Notes: generated by a model from the sequence alone, not told the origin. DNA of 64,000 nt from Epilithonimonas sp. JDS (GCF_021261315.1 NZ_JAJSAX010000001.1:186001-250000); one strand, 5' to 3'. Positions 17,792 to 27,771 are shown, counted from the first letter of the stretch. Translations and numbers: made by a program.

Positions 17792-19669
17792 ATGAGTTTT
17801 GATCAGCAACAGACTTTCTCCAAGGAAGTCATAAAAGCACGAATGCTTCAAAATGCCACCAAACTTTGGGGTCTGAAAAGCATCCAATCTCTGGATCCGT
17901 TTGTGAAACTGCTTATTGATGCATTCAGTACAGAAGTTTTCAAAGCTAACAATGAGATCCAGACTATCAATGGTAGAATTCTGGAGAGATTGGCCAAACT
18001 GCTCACGCCTACAAATTACACACATCCCACACCTTCGCACGCCGTCGCGTTTTGCATGCCGGATGAAGATACGGAAATACTGATGGAACATTCTGAGTTT
18101 TTCTTTAAAAAACATCTCAATTCATTCCGAAAAACACAGTCGGACAAGCAGGTTGAGATTCCTTTCACACCGGTTGAAAATATTGATCTGGTAAAAGCAC
18201 AGACTATGTTGATGGTTGCAGGAAATACCGTTTATCAGATTGATGAACAGCTTAATAAGATTCCGATTCAGAGAATCTCGTCCGATGTTGCAGATTATCG
18301 AAATATTATGATTGGGATTGATCTCAGCAACTATAATTCTGAAAATTTTCCTGAAAAATTCAGCCTTTATTGTTCAAATCCAACTTACGAAAAGGTAGAT
18401 TTTGTTTATAGACTTCTACCGCACATCAAAGTTTATCACAATAATATTCCGCTTCAAATATCGTCCGGAATCACTTATAATGAAACGATAGATCAGGAAG
18501 GTTATGAAGGCATTTTCGAAGAAAGATCTATCCGTTATAAAATAAAAGAAGATGTCAAAAATCTTTACAAGCACAAATTCATAGAGATCAGCGGAATTTA
18601 TCCTTCGCTTTTCAAAAAGATTCAAAACGGAATTCCTCAGAATATTGATGACGGAAGTTCGGTTTTTGATCAATTCCGAAACAAAAAAATCCTTTGGCTG
18701 AAGCTGGAATTTCCACCTCAATTTACATCGGAGATTTTGGAGAATTTTTCTTTTGTACTGAATGCATTTCCTGTTTATAACCGCGGTTGGAAAAAGACAG
18801 AATACAATCTCGACATTATGGGAAACAATATCCCGATGGAAACTAATGAAGAAGAATTTTTCCTATATGTAGAGGAAGTTGTGGACGGCTTAGGAAAACG
18901 ATATTCCGAAATACCTTTTACACCAAATGACGAAATCGAAAAAGGACTTTTCACTGTAAGAAAGGGTGGAATGGAACGCTTTACCCAGCGAAATGCAACA
19001 GATCTGATGTCTCACGTAATGGAGTTATTGAGGGATGAAGTTGCTGCTTTCGCCATCATCAACAGAGATAAAGTGAAAGATGTTCTGGGCGAAATCTCCG
19101 ATAAAATGAAAGGCCTGATGAAGAAAGTGGATCAGGCGAACAAGGAACTGAAGGAAGATGTAAACTATGTTATCATCGAACCTTTGGAAAATTCTGTTCA
19201 TACTTATGCTTCATTTTGGGTTTGTCATTCTTCATTGGCAAACAGCATTCGTCCCGGAACTGAGCTTAATTCTCAGAAAAAACTTCAGGTCATTACTTTA
19301 ATTACAGAAACAACTGGCGGCGCAGAAGAAAAAAAGCAATCCGATACGATTCTTGCTTACAAATATGCACTCACAAGCAGAGATAAAATCATCTCAGCAG
19401 AAGATGTGAAAAATTACTGCAAAATGATGCTGAACAGCGAAATGAAAAACGTTTCTGTACGACGAGGAACTATGATCAGCGACAAGCCTCGTGAAGGTTT
19501 TATCAGAACTGTTGATGTAGAAATCACACCTCAGAATTATTCGTTCTACGGCAGAAAATATTGGGATAATCTGGCAGATGTGCTCAGAAATAACATCAAA
19601 GCAAAAGCGATTGACGGTGTAGAATATCGAGTAATGATAGTGGAAGATGCTATGCATCTGGAAGTATAA
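17792..19669 (+). CDS. tssF: T6SS baseplate protein TssF
   Basis: The 625-residue cytoplasmic protein matches TssF in size and in the N-terminal segment RILERLAKLLTPTNYTHPTP followed by SHAVAFCMP (about residues 65-90). TssF pairs with TssG and TssE to form the baseplate wedge around the VgrG hub. The C-terminal third with YALTSRDKIISAEDVKNYC resembles a gp6/TssF-type domain. The assignment also rests on the gene order E-F-G. It is separated by 11 bases from tssG. Confidence 0.88.
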   Translation: MSFDQQQTFSKEVIKARMLQNATKLWGLKSIQSLDPFVKLLIDAFSTEVFKANNEIQTINGRILERLAKLLTPTNYTHPTPSHAVAFCMPDEDTEILMEHSEFFFKKHLNSFRKTQSDKQVEIPFTPVENIDLVKAQTMLMVAGNTVYQIDEQLNKIPIQRISSDVADYRNIMIGIDLSNYNSENFPEKFSLYCSNPTYEKVDFVYRLLPHIKVYHNNIPLQISSGITYNETIDQEGYEGIFEERSIRYKIKEDVKNLYKHKFIEISGIYPSLFKKIQNGIPQNIDDGSSVFDQFRNKKILWLKLEFPPQFTSEILENFSFVLNAFPVYNRGWKKTEYNLDIMGNNIPMETNEEEFFLYVEEVVDGLGKRYSEIPFTPNDEIEKGLFTVRKGGMERFTQRNATDLMSHVMELLRDEVAAFAIINRDKVKDVLGEISDKMKGLMKKVDQANKELKEDVNYVIIEPLENSVHTYASFWVCHSSLANSIRPGTELNSQKKLQVITLITETTGGAEEKKQSDTILAYKYALTSRDKIISAEDVKNYCKMMLNSEMKNVSVRRGTMISDKPREGFIRTVDVEITPQNYSFYGRKYWDNLADVLRNNIKAKAIDGVEYRVMIVEDAMHLEV

Positions 19670-19680
19670 AAATTAAAAGT

Positions 19681-20625
19681 ATGAATGAACATCAACATAT
19701 TTCCGAACTGAAATACAACAGATTGGGCACCGATTTCAAAATAGAATCTGTTGCCGCAAATCTGCTGAAATATTACAACAGCAGCTCCAGTATTTTCATC
19801 AAAAAAGTGGGGATTAATGATCGACCTTATCTCAAAGATATCAAGAATATCTACTCCACTTACTATGGTTTCGATAATGAAACGATCATTATGGAAACCT
19901 ATCGGGAAAGCATTTACGATTATCTTCCGGAAGGGCTTTTCCATCCGCCATCATTAGGAACAGCTTCCAAACGAGGTGTTGAAAGTGTGGTCAAAGAGAT
20001 TCGGAAACAAAAGGAAGTTGAGGAAAATGCACGGAATTTCTTCCAGCCATTCGAGCAGGAGTTTTTTTATACGGAGGTTTCGGCTTTGCTGAAGGAAACC
20101 GAATTTGATATTGCAGACCAGTCAGACACATTGATAAAAATTTTCAAGGAAATGTGGCCGTTATTGGGAAAAGTGGATTTGGAAACAGCAAAGATATTTT
20201 TTTATATTCTACCTTTTCTCCACGAAGTTCGAGGGAATAAAAGATGGATCGAAAGATTCTTGACTGCTTTTTTAAATGTACCGGTTGGAATTGATTTTGT
20301 TCCCAATAAAATTGATAAACACGACGATGAATTAGGAATTACATCGTTGGGAAATACAAAACTGGGAATTACTTTTATCCCAAACGGAAAACATATGGAT
20401 GGCGAAAGAAACTGGCAGATTACAATTGGACCGATTCCCTATAATGAGATTCATAAATATGTTGCTGGAACGGACTTCCGTGAACTTTTGCAGACTATTT
20501 ATGATTATCTTATGCCCATTACAGTAAAGATTGAGGAAAAATTTATTACTGAAAAAAAGGAGAATTCTTTTGTAATAAATGCATTGGAAAACACCAATCG
20601 TTTGGGATATTCGACATATATTTAA
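19681..20625 (+). CDS. tssG: T6SS baseplate protein TssG
   Basis: The 314-residue protein occupies the TssG place between tssF and tssN. Its start fits a Bacteroidota TssG (SELKYNRLGTDFKIESVAAN) and it carries an internal YYGFDNETIIMETYRESIYD. Sequence conservation of TssG is low across phyla, so context carries much of the call. TssG forms the F2G wedge complex of the baseplate in the cytoplasm. No membrane segment is present. Confidence 0.84.
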   Translation: MNEHQHISELKYNRLGTDFKIESVAANLLKYYNSSSSIFIKKVGINDRPYLKDIKNIYSTYYGFDNETIIMETYRESIYDYLPEGLFHPPSLGTASKRGVESVVKEIRKQKEVEENARNFFQPFEQEFFYTEVSALLKETEFDIADQSDTLIKIFKEMWPLLGKVDLETAKIFFYILPFLHEVRGNKRWIERFLTAFLNVPVGIDFVPNKIDKHDDELGITSLGNTKLGITFIPNGKHMDGERNWQITIGPIPYNEIHKYVAGTDFRELLQTIYDYLMPITVKIEEKFITEKKENSFVINALENTNRLGYSTYI

Positions 20626-20656
20626 TATATTTAACAAACATAAATAACCAACAAAT

Positions 20657-21574
20657 ATGGAAGCAGGTTCTGTCAAAGGAATTTTTTTAAGGTATCTTCT
20701 GATGCCAATTATTACGGGAATTTTGGTGTTCATTCTCGCAATGATTCGCAGAAGCAAGCCTGCAATCAAAATAAAACATATTATTTTCTATGTTCTGCTG
20801 TCCGGACTTTGCCTTTGTCTGCCAGGTTTTTTAGGCTTTTCCGGTAATCTTTTCAATCCGTACTGGTATCTTTTTTCACAGTTGATTTATCTAGGTCTGG
20901 GAATTATTCACGTCAATCTTCTGCATCATTATTTCAGAAAGCATATCGATAAACTTTGGATGAGCATTCTTTTTGAAGCTATCCTGAGCATCACCTGCAT
21001 ACTTTTCGGCGGTTTTCTCTTCACGTTGATTTTCAAATGGATGAGTAATGATTTGGGTAATGCTTATATGGCCGCAACAAGTCTTGTGATTTTCATTGTT
21101 CCGCTGATTTTTTATTACTGTTATGTTCAGTTTATCAGTATTCCGTTTGACATTTACAAAACATGGAGATTTGATCCGGACCAGAAACCGCATAATTTCC
21201 AGGGCGTTGACTTTGATAAATTAATGGTTCTGAATGTAGAGTTAAGCAAAAATTCTGAAGACCAGCAAAGGTTCATCGTAAAAGCAAAAACACTTGCTAC
21301 AGGAATCACATTCGGAGATTGGTTTCACCGAGTCGTGGACGATTATAATCACAAAAATCCGAATGCAACGATTAAACTGATGGATTCCGGAAACGAGCCT
21401 TATTACTGGATTTTTTATATCAAACGATCATTTTTCAGCATCAGAAAATACATTGATTTCGAACAGGATATTTTAACTAATAACATTACCGAAAACCAAA
21501 CCGTGATTTGCAAAAGAGTGATCCGACATCAGGAAGAAGGTAATATTGCTAACCAAATAAGTACAACATTATGA
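20657..21574 (+). CDS. tssN: T6SS-iii membrane protein TssN
   Basis: This 305-residue protein has about five hydrophobic helices in its first 170 residues (for example LLMPIITGILVFILAMI and ATSLVIFIVPLIFYYCY), then a soluble cytoplasmic domain. That architecture and the place between tssG and tssK match TssN, one of the components specific to Bacteroidota T6SS-iii, which lacks the TssJLM trans-envelope complex. TssN is therefore thought to help anchor the baseplate in the inner membrane. Its stop overlaps the tssK start (ATGA at 21571-21574), so the two are translationally coupled. Confidence 0.87.
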   Translation: MEAGSVKGIFLRYLLMPIITGILVFILAMIRRSKPAIKIKHIIFYVLLSGLCLCLPGFLGFSGNLFNPYWYLFSQLIYLGLGIIHVNLLHHYFRKHIDKLWMSILFEAILSITCILFGGFLFTLIFKWMSNDLGNAYMAATSLVIFIVPLIFYYCYVQFISIPFDIYKTWRFDPDQKPHNFQGVDFDKLMVLNVELSKNSEDQQRFIVKAKTLATGITFGDWFHRVVDDYNHKNPNATIKLMDSGNEPYYWIFYIKRSFFSIRKYIDFEQDILTNNITENQTVICKRVIRHQEEGNIANQISTTL

Positions 21575-22716
21575 TACAACCGATAAAACATTTCGCCGTA
21601 AACTGGGTAGATGGGATGAAGATCTCCAAAGATCATCTTGTGCAGCAGGAAGATTTTATGATAGATTCTATCCGGGATTCCAACTCGATTCAAATCAATT
21701 CGTATAATTTTGGATTGTTGCCAATCACGGAAAAATTTGGCGACAAGACTATTTACGAACTTCAGAGCACCGCAACCAATGACGCACAGCTTATCATCAA
21801 AAAATGTACAGCCATAACACTCGCAGGCTACAGAATTGAGTTGTTTGATCATAAAGTCAACATCCGGAATCTGGCGAAAAATATGTCTCAGGATCAGGAA
21901 GATGTGGATGGTGAATTTTATATTTTGGCTTCGGTAAATCCGTTTGACCACGTATCTTTTGGCGATATTGATGCAGATGAAATTCCGCCGCGACATCCTT
22001 TTACCAAACCTAATTACAGAATAGAACTGGTGGATGTTTCAATTCTGAACAGCAGTTATTCCGGTGGCAATTATCTGGTTTTAGGAAAGATTGCAATGCG
22101 ATCCGGAATGGCACAGATCGATGCTAATTTCATTCCGCCTTGCAGCTCCGTGGAAAGCCATCCAAAACTGGTTGAGTATTACAACAATTACTCTAATTCT
22201 TTGGGCAATCTCCGTCAGTACGCTTTTAAAATCATTCAGAAAACAGCACATAAAAATCAGAATATTACGCTTGCTGATAACGTGAAAATGCTTTGCAAAA
22301 CTATCATCAAACATATTGGTGAAAATTATTTCCAGTTCAAAAATGTGGTGACAGAACAACCGCCGATTTTTCTGATTAATATTTTCTCAAAACTGGCACT
22401 TCAGCTTTACAATGATACCCAAATGATGGTACAATCTGAACTGGAAGAAATGCTGAATTACAGTTTGGAATGGAGCGAGATCACGCCGCATTCCTTACTA
22501 AACCAGCTTACAAATAATGCTGAAATTAATTATGACCATCACAATACGGGAGAATATTTTTTCAATATCAATCAGATGATGAAAAGTCTTGAATTGATCT
22601 TCGGAAAGCTGAGTGAGCTGGATTACATTGGACAAAGAAAGGAAAATATCATCGTCAACGAGCAGGAAGTGATCTCCAACAATGATCCTAAAAAAGGCTG
22701 GAGTGTGATTGATTAA
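21571..22716 (+). CDS. tssK: T6SS baseplate-membrane connector TssK
   Basis: The 381-residue cytoplasmic protein begins HFAVNWVDGMKISKDHLVQQ, the Bacteroidota version of the TssK N-terminal shoulder (in proteobacteria WxeGMfLxPqHfQ). TssK is the trimeric connector between baseplate and membrane anchor, here presumably docking to TssN. It starts within the tssN stop and is the last gene before a terminator. Length is slightly below proteobacterial TssK, normal for this phylum. Confidence 0.88.
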   Translation: MIQPIKHFAVNWVDGMKISKDHLVQQEDFMIDSIRDSNSIQINSYNFGLLPITEKFGDKTIYELQSTATNDAQLIIKKCTAITLAGYRIELFDHKVNIRNLAKNMSQDQEDVDGEFYILASVNPFDHVSFGDIDADEIPPRHPFTKPNYRIELVDVSILNSSYSGGNYLVLGKIAMRSGMAQIDANFIPPCSSVESHPKLVEYYNNYSNSLGNLRQYAFKIIQKTAHKNQNITLADNVKMLCKTIIKHIGENYFQFKNVVTEQPPIFLINIFSKLALQLYNDTQMMVQSELEEMLNYSLEWSEITPHSLLNQLTNNAEINYDHHNTGEYFFNINQMMKSLELIFGKLSELDYIGQRKENIIVNEQEVISNNDPKKGWSVID

Positions 22717-22753
22717 TTTCTAATTTAAGTTTAATTTCGATCAAAAAACATAT

Positions 22754-22785
22754 ATCCCTGAGCTAAATGTTCTTCGGGATTTTTT
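22754..22785 (+). terminator. Terminator after tssK
   Basis: ATCCC at 22754-22758 pairs with GGGAT at 22776-22780, with partial extension of the stem inward, followed by TTTTT. It separates the apparatus genes from the effector module. Confidence 0.65.
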
Positions 22786-22915
22786 GTATTTGAATTACAA
22801 CAATATCGTAGAATTACTACACTTTTTAAAATAACTTTTCATCTTGATAATTAATCTAAATATGTTTTTTAAATTTAAATAGACGAAAATTCTCTTTTCC
22901 ACAAAATGAAAATCT

Positions 22916-23935
22916 ATGGACGAAAATATTCTGTTATACGAAGTAAAACCCGGTGACACACTTGATAATATTGGTGAAAAAATCGGAATGAGCGGAGATC
23001 AGCTGAAGGATTTCCATAATACTCATTGCGAAAGGATGGAGAAATTGTGGTTTAATAATCTCGTGGGTGTGAAGCAGATCATCATTCCAAAAGAATATAA
23101 GAACCCAGAAGACCTTAGAAAAGCGAAAGAAAATGAAATGCCGCCTTCCACTGTCACAAGGGATTTTTATGCAGATTCTTATTTGGCAAAAGAAGATCTG
23201 GAGATTGAATATCAGGTCGATATAAATTTTAGAAGTAAGGAGGAATCCAACATTACCGAAGAAATTGCGGAAGTGCGCTGTTTTGGTTTTACAAAAAAAG
23301 GGCAATTGCCTGATGACAAGATGAGCGCAGTTTCTTTGGCGTGTATGGAAAGCATCTATCCTATTCCGTTCATCATTCCTTGTCAGGGTAAGATTGCAGG
23401 AATTTTTGAATTTGAAAAATTAAAACAAAGATTCGAGGAAAAAAGACAAGATCTGGAAGCATTTTTCACTGGTGAGATCTACAAAAGCTACTTCGACAAG
23501 TTTCTTGAAAGTCTTGGCAACAGAGATTATATCCTGAAACAATTTTTTTCCGCACTACTCTACCAATTGCTTTTTCCGAAGATGGAATGGTTTCACATGA
23601 CCAGAGAATGGACGGAAAATTTTTATTTGATTCAGAATTCTTTTTCGTTAAGATGCTCTATGCGTGCCGAATACGAACACAAAGGCACTGAAATTGTAGA
23701 AACTCTACTGAGAGGAACTGTCCAGGATGCCTACAGTCTACAGGAGATCCTGCGCGGAATATCATTTGGTGAGGCGCCTGAAGAACTTGCAGAGTGTGAT
23801 ATTGAGATCCGATACATCACAGATAAAAAAACAAAGAGAATGCTCGAGGCGGAAGCTACTGTTATTTTTAAGAATGAGGATGCGCTTTACAGAAAACAAA
23901 CTTTAAAACTGACACAACATGAAAAAATATCCTGA
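22916..23935 (+). CDS. LysM-domain protein of the T6SS effector module
   Basis: The 339-residue protein has an N-terminal LysM-type domain (LLYEVKPGDTLDNIGEKIGM, about residues 6-55). Its remainder is unlike anything I can name, with an internal YPIPFIIPCQGKIAGIFEF. There is no signal peptide, so the LysM domain does not by itself indicate periplasmic location; cytoplasmic LysM proteins occur in phage and T6SS baseplate or adaptor parts. Its 3' end overlaps the PAAR-like gene by 17 bases. A role as loading adaptor or chaperone for the downstream effector is an inference from this coupling. Confidence 0.8.
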   Translation: MDENILLYEVKPGDTLDNIGEKIGMSGDQLKDFHNTHCERMEKLWFNNLVGVKQIIIPKEYKNPEDLRKAKENEMPPSTVTRDFYADSYLAKEDLEIEYQVDINFRSKEESNITEEIAEVRCFGFTKKGQLPDDKMSAVSLACMESIYPIPFIIPCQGKIAGIFEFEKLKQRFEEKRQDLEAFFTGEIYKSYFDKFLESLGNRDYILKQFFSALLYQLLFPKMEWFHMTREWTENFYLIQNSFSLRCSMRAEYEHKGTEIVETLLRGTVQDAYSLQEILRGISFGEAPEELAECDIEIRYITDKKTKRMLEAEATVIFKNEDALYRKQTLKLTQHEKIS

Positions 23936-24629
23936 CAGAAATAATGTTGCCGGACAGGCAACAAATTCTTCTGAGTCTGAATTTTCTTTACCTGAAAATA
24001 ATAATGAGATTGTGGATGGTGATTTTAATGGTTTTGATGACGAGGTAGATGAAGGAATAGACACGATGGAGGAAGATTCGCAGCAGGAAGATGCTGAGAA
24101 TCCTACTGAGCAAGAGGAAAAAGACGAAGAAAAACAAACTGAGAGCAGCTCCAGTGAGCACGACGGCAAATATTTTGTCATCCAGAAAGGAATGGCGTGC
24201 TGCGACAAGGGCGCAAAGTTCCCCAACTTCAAAGTGAGCAGCCACCAGAAGCATTATTTGAATGACGAAAAAGGAGAAGCTGATTATCTCGCCGTTACCG
24301 AAGATGATCTTACCTTCAATCCGCCGGCGATGCCTTTTGGAACCTGTAGCATAAAAAACGGCAATCCCTGCACCTACTCCCCTGCCGGAAAATGGACAAA
24401 AACCTACGACAAAGTAAAAATAATGGGCAAAAGCGCTGTTACAGAACTTTCCGAACTGATGTGCACTATTGGCGGAAAAATTACGGTGATGAAACACGGC
24501 CAGCAGGGTGAGGCTGGGAAAAGTAATGTAAAAAAAGCTGATGCAAGAGAACAGCACGTGTACAATCCTATTATGGATTTTGAAGAATTTCAAGAGGAAA
24601 TAACTGGACAGGAAGGAGAAGCGTGGTAA
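23919..24629 (+). CDS. PAAR-like DUF4280 protein (T6SS spike tip)
   Basis: This 236-residue protein has an acidic, low-complexity N-terminus (residues 20-85, mostly E, D, S and Q), followed by a DUF4280 PAAR-like domain from about 88. The domain contains the cysteine-bearing segments MACCDKG, PPAMPFGTCSI and LMCTIGGKITV. DUF4280 domains are regarded as PAAR-like tips that cap the VgrG spike and carry effectors. It lies directly before the wall-degrading effector gene (16-base gap) and overlaps the LysM gene, so the three form one delivery module. A damaged partial copy lies at 27772-28134. Confidence 0.83.
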   Translation: MKKYPDRNNVAGQATNSSESEFSLPENNNEIVDGDFNGFDDEVDEGIDTMEEDSQQEDAENPTEQEEKDEEKQTESSSSEHDGKYFVIQKGMACCDKGAKFPNFKVSSHQKHYLNDEKGEADYLAVTEDDLTFNPPAMPFGTCSIKNGNPCTYSPAGKWTKTYDKVKIMGKSAVTELSELMCTIGGKITVMKHGQQGEAGKSNVKKADAREQHVYNPIMDFEEFQEEITGQEGEAW

Positions 24630-24645
24630 CTTTAAATTATTAATT

Positions 24646-26757
24646 ATGTCAAAAAAAGGAGTTTCATCAATCTCAGGAATTACTGCACCAACGGTGGGTG
24701 AGAAGTACATTTACAATATAGTGAGTTGGTATCCTGACACACCACAATTGGAACGCAATCTTGAAAAGGTAACGTGGGAATTGTTTAAGAAAAGAAAGAA
24801 TGGAACTTTTACCACAACCAATATCAAGAAAATAGGTCATAGCGACTTTACCTTTGGGGAAGCTGCTGCAGGAGAAACCTACAAATTGCAGGCGTATCTT
24901 TACGAACCGGAAGGCGGTGGTTTGATCATTACTCCAAAACCTGCAAAAGTTCCGAAGATCAATAAGTTAGAATTGTTTTATATAGACGACTCAAAAGGAT
25001 TGCTGTTCAGCCCCTTGGAAAAACTGAGAGCGAGAGCCTATTGCATGAATATGTTGGGGAAAGAACTGATTTTTACACTTTGGGAAGATGATGCCAAAGG
25101 CGCAGGCCACAACTCAAAAAATCTACCGGTTGCCACCCTGAAAGCGCAAGTTAACAAAGATGGTGTAGCTGCTGTAGACTTTTCATTATCAACTTTTATG
25201 TTTAAAGCTGCAATGGGAGAAAAGGATTCGAAACTGGAATTTTATGTAACCGTTGAATATTTTAAGGACAAAAAGCACGCATCTAATAATGTAGATGTCA
25301 ATAATCGTTATCTGGCAGTGCCAGTCAATCCACCGAAAAAAATAGAGCCTGCAAAACCACCGGTAGCCAAAGATTCGCCAGCAGAAAACAAGGGCACTTC
25401 TAAAAAAGAAGAAAACGGCATTTGGGACGCTATTTCCAAGACTGGCGGAGAGCTTTGGGATTGGGCAGAAAGTGTGGGTTCCGTGATCAAAGATAAAATG
25501 CCGGCAATACAAAAACCTGACGGGAAAAGTCCAGCGGTGGTGAAGGCAAAACCAATAGATAAGAAAAATAGTAATGCAAAAGGAGCTTGTGGCTGCAATG
25601 ATGCTATAACTGAAGATGAATTAAAAGAAATATTTCCAGATGCGAAACCTGAAAATTTAAGACTTGTTGCGGAAACATATACAAAATATATGGAAGAATT
25701 GGAAATGAACACGTGTTGGAATAAAGCCCATTTATTTGCTCAGGCTAGAGTTGAAGCTGGGTTAACCTTGAATATGAAAGCAGGAGAGAACTTTAATTAT
25801 TACTACAAAGGTTTGTCTATATTTGGTGCTTTTCAAACAGCAGAAGGTAAAGAAAAAGCAAAACTATGGGGAAGACCAACGGTTGTTCCAAGACTTCCAG
25901 GAGTAAGTAAAGAAACTCAAATCAAAATTGCAAATTATGCATATTCCCCACCAGCAAAAAAGGCCATAGAATTGGAAAATACTGAACCAAATGATGGTTG
26001 GGATTATAGAGGAAGAGGATTAATTCAGGTTACAGGAAAGGGATTCTACAAATATTGTAATCAGTATACTAAAAAAGAAGGAAATGATGTTATCGCAAAT
26101 CCAAATTTGATAGGGGAAAAAATTGAGCTTGCAGTTTTGGCATCTATGATATTCTTTAAATGGAAAGGAATCAATAAAATAGCTAATGGAACAAGGGATG
26201 TAAAAGGTAAAATATGCCCCAAAGTAGGAGCTGATGTGACAGCGGGAGGCAAATCAAATTATGATGAAAAGCAAAAAGCATTTAATGAAATTACTTCTAA
26301 AGTATTCAAAATTGATCAATGCAAACTTACCAAAAAGACAACCCCTAATCAAACAGAAAAGCCGAAAAAACAAAGTGGGAAATATGATATTGATGCAGCA
26401 GTCAACTATATAATTGCAAATGCTAAAACCAAAAAACCCTATGGTGATTGTGCAAAATATGTAAGATTATCTATTAATGCAGGAGGAATAACAAATATAT
26501 TTGGTCATGCAAAAGAATATTATAATACGGATAAATTAGTAAAATATGGCTTTACTAAAGTAGGAACAGATTTGGATTCCATTCAATTAAAAAAAGGAGA
26601 TATTGCTGCTTTCGGTTCTGTCAAAGGACATTCTTATGGGCACATTGCAATGTGGACTGGAATACAGTGGGTATCAGATTTCAAACAAAAATCTTTTTGG
26701 GTAGCTAATCAATATTCTGTTGAAAAGAAATATGCCATTTACAGATGGGAAAAATAA
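24646..26757 (+). CDS. T6SS peptidoglycan-degrading effector: GH19 lysozyme-like domain plus C-terminal cysteine amidase
   Basis: The 703-residue protein has a non-enzymatic N-terminal part (about residues 1-230, beta-rich), then a K/P-rich linker (about 225-315). A GH19 chitinase/lysozyme-type domain follows (about 325-565), with the probable catalytic Glu E370 in ARVEAG and the GH19 signature DYRGRGLIQVTGKGFY near 450-465. The C-terminal domain (about 590-703) resembles a CHAP/NlpC-P60 amidase, with C602 in GDCAKYVR and H666 in YGHIAMWTG. One protein thus appears able to cut both glycan strands and peptide stems. No signal peptide is seen, as expected for T6SS cargo. From about 25.6 kb the DNA becomes visibly more AT-rich, suggesting a replaced toxic tail. 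Candidate immunity genes follow. Confidence 0.82.
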   Translation: MSKKGVSSISGITAPTVGEKYIYNIVSWYPDTPQLERNLEKVTWELFKKRKNGTFTTTNIKKIGHSDFTFGEAAAGETYKLQAYLYEPEGGGLIITPKPAKVPKINKLELFYIDDSKGLLFSPLEKLRARAYCMNMLGKELIFTLWEDDAKGAGHNSKNLPVATLKAQVNKDGVAAVDFSLSTFMFKAAMGEKDSKLEFYVTVEYFKDKKHASNNVDVNNRYLAVPVNPPKKIEPAKPPVAKDSPAENKGTSKKEENGIWDAISKTGGELWDWAESVGSVIKDKMPAIQKPDGKSPAVVKAKPIDKKNSNAKGACGCNDAITEDELKEIFPDAKPENLRLVAETYTKYMEELEMNTCWNKAHLFAQARVEAGLTLNMKAGENFNYYYKGLSIFGAFQTAEGKEKAKLWGRPTVVPRLPGVSKETQIKIANYAYSPPAKKAIELENTEPNDGWDYRGRGLIQVTGKGFYKYCNQYTKKEGNDVIANPNLIGEKIELAVLASMIFFKWKGINKIANGTRDVKGKICPKVGADVTAGGKSNYDEKQKAFNEITSKVFKIDQCKLTKKTTPNQTEKPKKQSGKYDIDAAVNYIIANAKTKKPYGDCAKYVRLSINAGGITNIFGHAKEYYNTDKLVKYGFTKVGTDLDSIQLKKGDIAAFGSVKGHSYGHIAMWTGIQWVSDFKQKSFWVANQYSVEKKYAIYRWEK

Positions 26758-26775
26758 TATGTAAAAATAATTTAA

Positions 26776-27771
26776 ATGAATAAAATAATATACATTTTTC
26801 TTGTAATCTCGTTTCTGATGGGATGTAAGCAAGAAACAAAAACAACGAATATTTTACAAACACAAGATAGTTTGAAAATAAAAAATAATTCAAAAAAAGC
26901 GATAGCAACATTAAAAGAATTTTATTTTTCAGTGTATGGTAATGATGAAAATAACGAAAAATTAAATAAAAAATATCTGTCCGAAAGAGTTTTACAGAGG
27001 ATAGATAGTCTTACTTCTGATGATGAAAACCTTATTTTAGATTATGATCCTTTTATAAAAGGACAAGATTACGTGGGTGAAGTTATTAAGAAAACATTGA
27101 GAATTGACCCTTTAGATAACAAAAACGAATATCGCGTAAGTTTTTTGCAATTTGGACAAAAAGATGAAAAACGAATCAATGTCGATTTTCTGTTGGTGGA
27201 AACCAAAGACGGAAATTTTTTAATCGATAGTATATTAAATGATGATTACTTGAATTTTAAAAGCTCCACGAAAAGTATAAAAGAAGATTCAAATATTGAT
27301 GGATACAGAGTGATAAAAGAAGTGAAATCAGATATTAATAAAGATGGAAAGAAGGATTATATTTCTGTTTTCGGAACCGATTGGAATAAAGAAATAAAAC
27401 CCACAGATTCTAAATTTTTTAAAGTTATAATCAAATTAAGCGACGGAAACTCTTTTACAACTTTTACCAACAATAATATAATTCTACCCTATTTTCCTGA
27501 CAATGTAGCGTCAGGATTTTCAGATATTAAAGTCAAGAATAATTATTTTACGATTGAACAAGCAAACGGAATAGGTAATTATATTGAAAGAAGTTTTACA
27601 ACCTTTAAATTTGACAATTCAGAAAACAAACTTTTTCTTCATAAATATTCCACAATGACAACGGAAAGAGATTCGGGAGATGAAAACGAGATAATATCCG
27701 AATATACTGAAAAAGACTTCGGGAAAATAACTTTTGCAGAATTTAATCCCGAAACAATTGTTAGAAAATAA
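26776..27771 (+). CDS. Lipoprotein, probable immunity protein for the upstream effector
   Basis: The 331-residue protein has a lipoprotein signal (FLVISFLMGC, lipobox Cys about residue 17) and is therefore anchored in the periplasm, where a wall hydrolase would act. Residues about 40-150 resemble DUF3828-type proteins (LKEFYFSVYG to DFLLVETKDGNFLID). The second half has an EF-hand-like loop (DINKDGKKDY) and no family I can name. It begins 18 bases after the effector gene. The immunity call rests on position and localisation. Two different halves facing a two-headed effector are suggestive but unproven. Confidence 0.72.
   Translation: MNKIIYIFLVISFLMGCKQETKTTNILQTQDSLKIKNNSKKAIATLKEFYFSVYGNDENNEKLNKKYLSERVLQRIDSLTSDDENLILDYDPFIKGQDYVGEVIKKTLRIDPLDNKNEYRVSFLQFGQKDEKRINVDFLLVETKDGNFLIDSILNDDYLNFKSSTKSIKEDSNIDGYRVIKEVKSDINKDGKKDYISVFGTDWNKEIKPTDSKFFKVIIKLSDGNSFTTFTNNNIILPYFPDNVASGFSDIKVKNNYFTIEQANGIGNYIERSFTTFKFDNSENKLFLHKYSTMTTERDSGDENEIISEYTEKDFGKITFAEFNPETIVRK

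Noticed and set aside
23988-24710. Reverse ORF of 240 codons
   Set aside because: It is antisense to the DUF4280 gene; its F/S-rich sequence reflects the acidic E/D-rich stretch on the other strand.
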